Assembly (NCBI GenBank): GCA_014841595.1
Contig: JACYUE010000002.1
Span: 434,001 to 498,000, forward strand
Length of the DNA: 64,000 nt
Reading direction: 5' to 3'
DNA from: Oxalobacteraceae sp. CFBP 8761
Lineage (GTDB): Bacteria; Pseudomonadota; Gammaproteobacteria; Burkholderiales; Burkholderiaceae_D
Shown here one piece after another: positions 35,680-43,053 of this stretch. The notes beneath the pieces were generated by a model that ran no database searches, had not been told where the DNA came from, and saw only the letters and a list, made by a program, of their open reading frames with translations. Made by a program: the position numbers and the translations under genes. Every line of letters begins with the position of its first letter. Position 1 is the stretch's first letter.

Positions 35680-36447
35680 TCAGCGTTTGTCCGGCCAGGG
35701 CGTCAGGATCTCGGCGCCATTCTTGGTCACCACCAGCATGTGTTCCCACTGCGCCGACAGCGAACCGTCGCGCGTCATCACGGTCCAGCCGTCGTCGAGC
35801 TGGATCACGTCATCTTCACCCATATTGATCATCGGCTCGACCGTGAAGGTCATGCCTTCCTTCAGCAACAGGCCCGTGTTCTTGCGGCCGTAGTGCAGCA
35901 CCTGCGGTTCTTCGTGGTAGACGCGGCCGATGCCGTGGCCGCAGTAGTCACGCACGACCGAGAAGCCGGCGCCTTCGGCCAGCGTCTGGATCGCATGGCC
36001 GACGTCGCCCAGGCGCGCGCCCGGGCCGACGGCGCGAATGCCCGCCATCATGGCGTCATAGGTGACCTCCACCAGCTTCTTCGCTTCGGGTGACGGCGTG
36101 CCGGCAAAGTACATCCGGCTCGTGTCACCGTGCCAGCCATCCTTGATCACGGTCACGTCGATATTGACGATGTCGCCGTCCTTGAGGATGTCCTTCTCGC
36201 TCGGGATGCCGTGGCAGACCACGCCATTGATCGACGTGCACAGGGTTTTCGGGAAGCCGTGGTAACCGATATTGGCCGGCGTGGCCTTCTGCACCTTGCG
36301 GATATAGTCGTGGCAGCGGCGGTCGAGTTCTTCGGTGGAGACGCCGGGCACGACGAATTCCTTGATCATGTCCAGCACTTCGGCAGCCATGCGGCCGGCC
36401 ACACGCATCTTGGCGATGTCTTTGTCGTTCTTGAGTTTGATGGTCAT
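35680..36447 (-). CDS. map: Type I methionine aminopeptidase
   Basis: 255-residue cytoplasmic metalloenzyme that removes initiator methionine. Conserved: GYHGFPKTLCTSINGVVCHGIP, the metal-binding Asp pair in NIDVTVIKDGWHGDTSRM, His in DYCGHGIGRVYHEEPQVLHYG, Glu in GMTFTVEPMINMG, and Glu in SLSAQWEHMLVVTKNG. All five metal ligands of the family are visible. Length is typical (about 260). In many bacteria map lies with rpsB/tsf; here it stands between two receptor genes, alone on its transcript. Confidence 0.96.
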   Translation of the reverse strand: MTIKLKNDKDIAKMRVAGRMAAEVLDMIKEFVVPGVSTEELDRRCHDYIRKVQKATPANIGYHGFPKTLCTSINGVVCHGIPSEKDILKDGDIVNIDVTVIKDGWHGDTSRMYFAGTPSPEAKKLVEVTYDAMMAGIRAVGPGARLGDVGHAIQTLAEGAGFSVVRDYCGHGIGRVYHEEPQVLHYGRKNTGLLLKEGMTFTVEPMINMGEDDVIQLDDGWTVMTRDGSLSAQWEHMLVVTKNGAEILTPWPDKR

Positions 36448-36525
36448 ACGGGGAGGGAGTCAAGCGGCAGCGCCGCAGGCAAACCGCCATGATACCGCGT
36501 CGGCGCCGGACGGGCAGGGCAGGGA

Positions 36526-36563
36526 TGTAAAAATGCCCGCCAGGCTGGGCCGGGCGGGCATTG
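36526..36563 (-). terminator. Terminator after receptor 4
   Basis: ATGCCCGCC and GGCGGGCAT arms around 36533-36561; on the minus strand TTTTT follows directly. It ends receptor 4 before map begins. Confidence 0.82.
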
Positions 36564-36601
36564 GTCAGGACTTCAGGACAGGGTCTTGCGACCCCGGTCC
36601 A

Positions 36602-39526
36602 TTAGAAGTTCTGGGTGTAGCGGACGTAGAAGAAGCGGTCGAGCAGCTGGTCTGCGTCGATCTTCGAAGCCGATGCCTGGCTGCTGTAGACGATACGTGG
36701 CGACTTGTCGAAGACGTTGTTGATACCGAACAGGAAGCGGCCATCCCACGAGGTCTTGTAACCAACGCTCAGGTCGTGAATCGTGACCGAACCCAGCTTG
36801 TTGGCGCCGGTACCGAACGAAGCGGTCTCAACGTTTGGCATGTTGCACTCGATGAGCGCTTCAACATCCCAGCACTGGTCCTTGACCGGGCTGTAGTAAC
36901 GGAAGCCCCAGGTTGCGTTCCAGTTACCCAGCGACCAGTCGATCGACGTGTTCGACTTGACGCGGTTGTAGAAGTAGTCACCGACGTACTCTGCCCAGTC
37001 CTGATCAGCACCGCTGCGGGTACGGAACTTGTCGGTGTACGACGTTTCGTTGCGGAAGCCGAACTGGCCGTAGGCAGTACGTGGCAGGCGGTACGAAATT
37101 GCCAGGTCCAGACCTTCGGTTTCCATCTCGCCCAGGTTGGCGTTGCCGCGCGACAGGGCCGTCAGGTTACCGTTGGCAGGATCGCGACGCAGCGAGTTAC
37201 AGAAGTTCGCATTGCCCTGGATGTAGCACTCGTCGACGACGTATTCAGCACCGATTGCGGTGATGCGGTTGTCGATCTTGATGTTGTACCAGTCCAGACC
37301 AACCGACAGGCCAGGCACGAACGATGGGCTGTAGACGAAGCCGATGGTCTTGGTGACTGCGGTTTCCGGGGTCAGGAACTCGTTACCAGCGCCGCTGTTG
37401 AAAGCGACCAGCGATTGGGTGCCGCTGGCGCTGGTGATCGCGCCACCAGCCTGCTGCAGCTGACGGTAGTTGACCGGGGTGCCGGTGACGCCGCCGAAGC
37501 CGGTGGCGCAACGTGCCTGCACTGCAGGGTTGCGAGCAGCTTCACCGAAGCGGGTGTCGCATGGGTCGGTGAAGGTGTCGAACGACTGCGAACCGCCGCC
37601 GGCGATATCGTCCAGGGTTGGGGCGCGGAAGCCTTCAGCCCAGGTACCGCGGAACAGCACGTCCTTGACCGGCTTGTACATGAAGCTGGCCTTGCTGTTG
37701 TTGGTCACGCCGAAGTTGCTGTAGTCCGAGTGACGGGTCGCCAGGTTGAAGCTCAGCAGTTCTGCGAATGGCTGTGCCTTCAGGACTGGGATGTTCAGCT
37801 CGGCATACGCTTCACGCACGGTGTAGCGGCCGTAGGTTGCCTGACCCGACAGGTTGGTCGAGTAGCCCGACTGCGAGAACTGGTCAGGAACGTCCGAACC
37901 CTTGACTTCGCGGTGTTCCAGGCCGACTGCCAGGCCGACTGCGCCTGCTGGCAGCTGGAACAGTTCGCCGGCCAGGTCAGCAACTGCGCTGTTGATGGTC
38001 GAGCCGTAGGTCTTGGTGCCGGTCGTGTTGACGAATGCCAGCGCTTCCGGGGTCGATGCCGATGGGCCACCCAGGATGTTGAACGGGGTGCACGATGCCA
38101 GGCCGATCGGGTTTGCCGCGGTGCCGCACTGGACGACGCCCGAAGCGTTCATGAAGGATGGGCCGAGGGCTTGCTTCAGGTTCAGCAGGTTGATGTTGCC
38201 GGTGTCGGTTGCGGTACCCGAAACCTTGTTGTGGTTGTAACCAACGCTCCAGTTCCACGCCAGATCCCGGACCGTGAAGTCGCCTTCGAGGGCGGCATCG
38301 ATGTGCAGGGTGCGGTTTTCATTGTCGGTGACGCGTGGCAGCTCGATGGTACGACGCTGGAAGAACAGATCCTGGCCAAGACCGGCGCCGGCAACCTGGT
38401 TGCCGTACGGGTTGTAGTAGCTGTCCTTGTCGACATAGACCTTGTAGTTGTTCTGCGACGTCGACTGCAGCGGATAGCCGGCGATCTGACGCAGCGACTG
38501 ACGCTGCGAGTACATCGCAGTGGTCTTCAGGCGCATGTCTTTTGGCAGAGCGATCTCGCCTTTGACGAACAGCGTATCGAGCTTGTTCGGCGACAGCAGG
38601 TCCATGTCCTGGGTGCTGTTGTACTTGTCTTCCTGGATTGCCGACGAGTTCGTGTGATAGTTGGCCGGGTTGCGCGAATCTGCGCCCACGCCGGAACCGT
38701 CGAACGAACCGGTGTGGTTCAGGTAGCGGTTGAAGCCGCCAGCAGCAGCGCTGGTGAGTGCGCCGCCGTTGGCTGGATTGACCGGAGCGATACGACCCCA
38801 TGGACCTGCGCCCAGGCCGTCAAACGGGTGTGCCGGACCGTTCTGGAAACGGGTGATGTCACGGGTCTGGGTGCCGACACGACCTTGTTCGGTGTGCGAC
38901 AGGCCAAACATCAGCGATGCCTTGTCGTCGCCTGCGCCGTAGGTCAGCGAGTAGTCTTTGTTCTTGCCGTCATTCTTTTCGTTCTGACCGTTGTAGATCG
39001 ACAGCTGGCCGCCCTGCATGTTCTTTTTCAGGATGATGTTGATCACGCCTGCGATTGCGTCCGAACCGTAGATCGACGATGCGCCATCCTTCAGGATTTC
39101 CATGCGCTCGATCATTGCCGACGGGATGGTCGACAAGTCGGTGTAGCCGGCAACGGTCTGGGTCCAGCGCTTGCCGTCAACCAGCACCAGCAGGCGGTTC
39201 GCGCCCAGGTTACGCAGGCTGACGTACTGGCCGCCAGCTTCGGTGTTCGACGTCAGCGAGCCCGAACGCGAGAAGTCCGGTGCGCCTGCCGACGACAGGT
39301 TGTTCAGGACGTCACCGACGGTCACCAGACCGGTCTTCTGGATCTGTTCCTGGTTCAGGATCTGGATCGGCTGAGCCGTTTCCAGGTCAACCTGGCGAAT
39401 ACGCGAACCGGTCACTTCAACGCGCTGTGGCGCAGCGACTTCCTGCGCGATCGCAGCGGTCATGCCAAGGGTCATACCGCCGAGGCAGATAGCGCGGACC
39501 GAACGGGACAAGAGTGTTTCCATCAT
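36602..39526 (-). CDS. TonB-dependent receptor 4 (tandem paralogue of receptor 5)
   Basis: 974-residue outer-membrane receptor. The signal peptide ends near TAAIAQ (about residue 28), and TonB-box-like VEVTGSRIRQVDLETAQPIQ follows. The plug has NLGANRLLVLVDGKRWTQTVAGYTDLSTIP and IERMEILKDGASSIYGSDAIAGVINIILKKNMQGG. The barrel ends RYTQNF. The plug and early barrel are nearly alignable residue for residue with the neighbouring receptor 5 (for example YGAGDDKASLMFGLSHTEQG versus YGAGDDKASLLFGLTHTDQG), so the two arose by tandem duplication. This copy uses many GGT, GTT, CCA and CCT codons where receptor 5 uses GGC or CCG, suggesting selection for high expression. Ligand unknown; a 120-base leader follows its promoter. 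Confidence 0.93.
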   Translation of the reverse strand: MMETLLSRSVRAICLGGMTLGMTAAIAQEVAAPQRVEVTGSRIRQVDLETAQPIQILNQEQIQKTGLVTVGDVLNNLSSAGAPDFSRSGSLTSNTEAGGQYVSLRNLGANRLLVLVDGKRWTQTVAGYTDLSTIPSAMIERMEILKDGASSIYGSDAIAGVINIILKKNMQGGQLSIYNGQNEKNDGKNKDYSLTYGAGDDKASLMFGLSHTEQGRVGTQTRDITRFQNGPAHPFDGLGAGPWGRIAPVNPANGGALTSAAAGGFNRYLNHTGSFDGSGVGADSRNPANYHTNSSAIQEDKYNSTQDMDLLSPNKLDTLFVKGEIALPKDMRLKTTAMYSQRQSLRQIAGYPLQSTSQNNYKVYVDKDSYYNPYGNQVAGAGLGQDLFFQRRTIELPRVTDNENRTLHIDAALEGDFTVRDLAWNWSVGYNHNKVSGTATDTGNINLLNLKQALGPSFMNASGVVQCGTAANPIGLASCTPFNILGGPSASTPEALAFVNTTGTKTYGSTINSAVADLAGELFQLPAGAVGLAVGLEHREVKGSDVPDQFSQSGYSTNLSGQATYGRYTVREAYAELNIPVLKAQPFAELLSFNLATRHSDYSNFGVTNNSKASFMYKPVKDVLFRGTWAEGFRAPTLDDIAGGGSQSFDTFTDPCDTRFGEAARNPAVQARCATGFGGVTGTPVNYRQLQQAGGAITSASGTQSLVAFNSGAGNEFLTPETAVTKTIGFVYSPSFVPGLSVGLDWYNIKIDNRITAIGAEYVVDECYIQGNANFCNSLRRDPANGNLTALSRGNANLGEMETEGLDLAISYRLPRTAYGQFGFRNETSYTDKFRTRSGADQDWAEYVGDYFYNRVKSNTSIDWSLGNWNATWGFRYYSPVKDQCWDVEALIECNMPNVETASFGTGANKLGSVTIHDLSVGYKTSWDGRFLFGINNVFDKSPRIVYSSQASASKIDADQLLDRFFYVRYTQNF

Positions 39527-39651
39527 GTTGCAGAACTCCTAGGGGTGTATGCGCGGCGGGACCTGGGTAAGGACCTGCCACCGAAAAATGTCGCGGGGCG
39601 ACTCGCTGAAAAACGCCAACTAATTTGGTTAAACGACTTTTCAAGTCAGCA

Positions 39652-39681
39652 ATAAAACCATTCGGGGCGCTTCACTGTCAA
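39652..39681 (-). promoter_or_regulatory. Promoter of receptor 4 (shared receptor-type layout)
   Basis: On the minus strand: TTGACA (39681-39676), N15, TG, one base, TTTTAT (39657-39652). The predicted start is near 39645. CGTAAATACA, also found before receptors 1 and 2, lies upstream at 39731-39740 (minus strand). Confidence 0.65.
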
Positions 39682-39804
39682 TGCATACGCACCAGAAGGG
39701 GAAGAATGTGACAGTTTTGTTGCAGAAATGTGTATTTACGGATTTTCAATGCCACATGTAATTGACTGCGTGGTTACTTGCTGATCTAAGTTTGGCTGAA
39801 TGCA

Positions 39805-39842
39805 AAAAAGCCCGCCCGGCTTGCGCCGGTCGGGCTTTTCGC
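39805..39842 (-). terminator. Terminator after receptor 5
   Basis: AAGCCCG...CGGGCTT hairpin (inner GCCGG/CCGGC-type pairing, arms around 39809-39838). On the minus strand a TTTTTT run follows. Confidence 0.85.
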
Positions 39843-39873
39843 GCAATTAAATTGCGGTTTGTGTGGTTAGTAC

Positions 39874-42747
39874 TTAGAACGCCTGGTTGTAGCGCACGTA
39901 GACGAAGCGATCGATCGGCAATTCCGGGCTGACCGACGACGACGACGAGTTGCCGCCGGTCGCCGAGCCTGCGCTGTAGTTGATGACCGGTTTCTTGTCG
40001 AAGATATTGTTCGCGCCGAGCAGCAGCTTGGCGTTCCATGGCAGTGCATAGCCGATCGACAGGTCGCCGTACCACATCTCCTTGGCGCGGGTATAGCCCG
40101 TGCCCCAGCTGGTCTTGGCGGTCGGGTCCGAGCATTCGCCCGGCAGGGTCAGCGAGAAGCAACGGTTCTTCTGGCTGCTGAAGAAGCGGGCCGTGAAGGT
40201 CGCGCTCCAGTTGCCCATGCTCCAGTCGAGCGACGTGTTCGACTTGACGCGGAACGTGTCGTATTCGCCGGCGTATTCGACCCATTCCGAATCCGGGGTC
40301 GATTGCTGCTTGTACGTGTCCGTGTAGGTCGTTTCGCTGCGGATGCCGAACTGGCCCCAGGCCGTGCGCGGCAGGCGGTAGCTGATCGCCACGTCGACGC
40401 CTTCGGTCTCGACCTTGCCGCGGTTGGTGTTGCCGATCTGCAGATCGACGACCTGGCCGCTGGCGTCACGCGTGATCAGCGAGCAGAAGTTTTCCACGTT
40501 GTACAGGAAGCATTCCTCAATCGTGTCGGTGGCCGACACGCCCGTGATCAGGTTGTCGATCTTGATGTTGAACCAGTCGACCGAGACCGACAGGCCCGGC
40601 ACGCTCGACGGACTCAGGACCAGGCCCAGCGTGCGGGTCTTGGCCGTTTCCGGCAGCAGGAAGCTGTTGCCGGCGCCGGTCGTAAACGGGAACGGGGTCT
40701 GGCCGCCTGTGGCAGGCACGTTCGCGCCCGTCTGGTTCTTCTGGCGGAAGCCGGCAGGCACGCCGCGCGCCGCGCAGCGCTGGGCCACGGCCGGGTTGAC
40801 GGCCGCTTCGCCGACGACGCTGTCGCAGGCGTCGAGGTAGCTGGCGAAGGTCTGCGAGCCGCCGCCGAACGTGTCGCCCAGCGTCGGGGCGCGGAAGCCT
40901 TCGGCGTAGGTGCCGCGCGTGAGCAGGTCACGCACCGGCTTCCACATGAAGCTGGCCTTGCTGTTGGTGGTCGAGCCGAAGTTCGAGTAGTCCGAGTAGC
41001 GCGACGCCAGGTTGACGCTCAGCAGCTGGGCAAACGGCACGTCCTTGAGCAGCGGGATGTTTGCTTCCAGGTAGGCTTCGCGCACCGTGTAGCGGCCATA
41101 GGTCGGATTGCCGGCCAGGCTCGACGAGTAGCCCGAGCGTTCGAACTGGCCCGGTACGTCGTCGCCACGCACTTCGCGGTGCTCGATGCCGCCGGCGATG
41201 CCGACCGCGCCGGCTGGCAGCGTGAACAGTTCGCCGCTGATGTCGGCCGTGGCGCTGTTGACGACCGAGCTGTAGGTCGCCTGGGCGGTCGACATCACGT
41301 AGTCGAGCGCTTCCGGGGTCGAGGCCGACGGGCCGCCCAGGATGTTCCACGGGGTGCATTCGCCCAGGCCGATCGGCGCGGCGGCGGTGCCGCACTGGAC
41401 CACGCCGGCCGCATTGCGGAACGACGGGCCGAGGGCGCGCTTGAGGTTGATGAGGTTCAGGTCGCCGTAGCCGCTGACCAGGCCATCGACCGTGTTGTGG
41501 TTGTAGCCGATGCTCCAGTTCCACGGCAGCGTGCGCAGCGTAAATTCGCCTTCGAGCGCGGCATCGATGTGCAGGCTGCGGTTGCTGTTGTCGGTCACGC
41601 GCGGCACTTCGATCGTGCGGCGGTAGAAGAACAGGTCCTGACCGTTGCCTGCGCCGGCCACCGAGTTGCCGTATGGGTTGTAGTAGCTGTCCTTGTCGAC
41701 ATACACCGGGAAGCGGGACTGCGAGGTCGAGCTCAGCGGATAGCCGGCAACCTGACGTGACGATGTGCGATCGGCGTACATCGCGGTGGTCTTGAAGCGC
41801 ATATTGGCCGGCAGTTCGACTTCGCCCTTGACGAAGATCGAGGTCAGCTTGGTGGGCGTCAGGAAGTGCATCTGGCTGGTCGAGTTGAACAGGTCGGCCG
41901 GCGCATTGGTGAAGGGATGGTAGTTGGCCGGATTGCGCGCGTCCTGGCCCACGCCATCACCCAGCGGACCGCCGGTATGGTTCAGCACGCGGTCAAAGCC
42001 GGTCACGGCGCCGGTCGGGCTGACCTGGCGGATACGGCCCCACGGGCCGCTGCCCAGCGCCGAATTCGGCCGCGTCGGGCCATTCGTCGAGGCGGTGATG
42101 TCGCGCGTGCGCGCCCAGACGCCTCCCTGGTCGGTATGGGTCAGGCCGAACAGCAGCGACGCCTTGTCGTCGCCGGCGCCGTAGGTAACCGAGTAATCCT
42201 TGGTCTTGCCGTCGTTTTCTTCGTTCTGGCCGTGGTAGACGCTGACCTGGCCGCCCTGCATGGTTTTCTTCAGGATGATGTTGACCACACCCGAGATCGC
42301 ATCCGAACCGTAGATCGACGAGGCGCCATCCTTCAGGATTTCGACGCGCTCGATCAGTGCCGACGGGATCGTCGACATGTCGGTGTAGCCGCTGACCGAC
42401 TGGGTCCAGCGCTTGCCATCGACCAGCACCAGGAGGCGCTGCGCGCCCAGGTTGCGCATGTCGAGGAACTGGCCGCCCTGTTCGCGGCTCGCGCCCAGCG
42501 ACGAACCGCGCGAGAAGGCCGGTACACCGGCCGACGACATGCTGTTGATGATGTCACCCACGGTCACCAGGCCACTCTTCTGGATCTGTTCCTGGCTCAT
42601 CACCTGGACCGGCTGCGCCGTTTCCAGGTCGACCTGGCGAATGCGGGAACCGGTCACCTCGACGCGTTGCAAGGTCTCTTGTGCGATGGCGGTCATCGAC
42701 GTCAGCGCCAGCGTCACGGCGAGTGCGATCTTGGTACGTTGTTGCAT
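39874..42747 (-). CDS. TonB-dependent receptor 5 (tandem paralogue of receptor 4)
   Basis: 957-residue outer-membrane receptor. The signal peptide is MQQRTKIALAVTLALTSMTAIAQ; the start was chosen for this and for GGATGGAGAGCAC before it, instead of an open-frame extension to 42801. A TonB-box-like VEVTGSRIRQVDLETAQPVQ, plug NLGAQRLLVLVDGKRWTQSVSGYTDMSTIP and VEILKDGASSIYGSDAISGVVNIILKKTMQGG follow. The barrel ends RYNQAF. It is clearly homologous over its full length to receptor 4 downstream, but with more GC-ending codons and a divergent late barrel (extracellular loops), as expected for paralogues that changed ligand. Each copy has its own promoter and terminator. Confidence 0.93.
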   Translation of the reverse strand: MQQRTKIALAVTLALTSMTAIAQETLQRVEVTGSRIRQVDLETAQPVQVMSQEQIQKSGLVTVGDIINSMSSAGVPAFSRGSSLGASREQGGQFLDMRNLGAQRLLVLVDGKRWTQSVSGYTDMSTIPSALIERVEILKDGASSIYGSDAISGVVNIILKKTMQGGQVSVYHGQNEENDGKTKDYSVTYGAGDDKASLLFGLTHTDQGGVWARTRDITASTNGPTRPNSALGSGPWGRIRQVSPTGAVTGFDRVLNHTGGPLGDGVGQDARNPANYHPFTNAPADLFNSTSQMHFLTPTKLTSIFVKGEVELPANMRFKTTAMYADRTSSRQVAGYPLSSTSQSRFPVYVDKDSYYNPYGNSVAGAGNGQDLFFYRRTIEVPRVTDNSNRSLHIDAALEGEFTLRTLPWNWSIGYNHNTVDGLVSGYGDLNLINLKRALGPSFRNAAGVVQCGTAAAPIGLGECTPWNILGGPSASTPEALDYVMSTAQATYSSVVNSATADISGELFTLPAGAVGIAGGIEHREVRGDDVPGQFERSGYSSSLAGNPTYGRYTVREAYLEANIPLLKDVPFAQLLSVNLASRYSDYSNFGSTTNSKASFMWKPVRDLLTRGTYAEGFRAPTLGDTFGGGSQTFASYLDACDSVVGEAAVNPAVAQRCAARGVPAGFRQKNQTGANVPATGGQTPFPFTTGAGNSFLLPETAKTRTLGLVLSPSSVPGLSVSVDWFNIKIDNLITGVSATDTIEECFLYNVENFCSLITRDASGQVVDLQIGNTNRGKVETEGVDVAISYRLPRTAWGQFGIRSETTYTDTYKQQSTPDSEWVEYAGEYDTFRVKSNTSLDWSMGNWSATFTARFFSSQKNRCFSLTLPGECSDPTAKTSWGTGYTRAKEMWYGDLSIGYALPWNAKLLLGANNIFDKKPVINYSAGSATGGNSSSSSVSPELPIDRFVYVRYNQAF

Positions 42748-43018
42748 GTGCTCTCCATCCTGAGCCCCGTGCTGCGGGGCAGTCTTATGATTGATCGGCA
42801 AACTGAGGCGTGTTCAACAAATGCCAATACTTTTTGTTGGACGTGCATACCCCTCAGGTATCAAACCATTCGGTATTAACGGGTGTCAATATGTCAGGAG
42901 GGCATTTCTGTTGCAAATACAACAGTTAACAAAAAGAAATTAATTGACTAAAAAGTCAGCAGTTTTCATGTGCTTTTGGGGTGCAATCAATACTGCTTCT
43001 GGATGGAGGTAGTGCAGA
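42748..43018. other. Intergenic region upstream of receptor 5
   Basis: 271 bases between receptor 5 and the glnE terminator. It holds the receptor 5 promoter and the GTTGTATTT-containing inverted repeat. Nothing else recognised. Confidence 0.5.
42860..42889 (-). promoter_or_regulatory. Promoter of receptor 5 (shared receptor-type layout)
   Basis: Minus strand TTGACA (42889-42884), N15, TG, one base, TTTGAT (42865-42860); predicted start near 42853. GTTGTATTT lies 25 bases upstream of the -35 (42923-42915), inside CTGTTG-N6-CAACAG (42909-42926), a perfect 18-bp inverted repeat. Confidence 0.65.
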
Positions 43019-43051
43019 GAAAAACCATGCGCACCAGGGTGGTGCGCATGG
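43019..43051 (-). terminator. Terminator after glnE
   Basis: CCATGCGCACCA and TGGTGCGCATGG perfect 12-bp arms with a three-base loop, beginning three bases past the glnE stop and followed on the minus strand by TTTTTCTC. Confidence 0.88.
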
Positions 43052-43053
43052 AA

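Noticed and set aside
36335..39655. 3.3-kb open frame on the plus strand opposite receptor 4
   Set aside because: It mirrors the receptor codon positions on the opposite strand, has no family features, and starts inside map. Long antisense frames are expected with GC-rich third positions.
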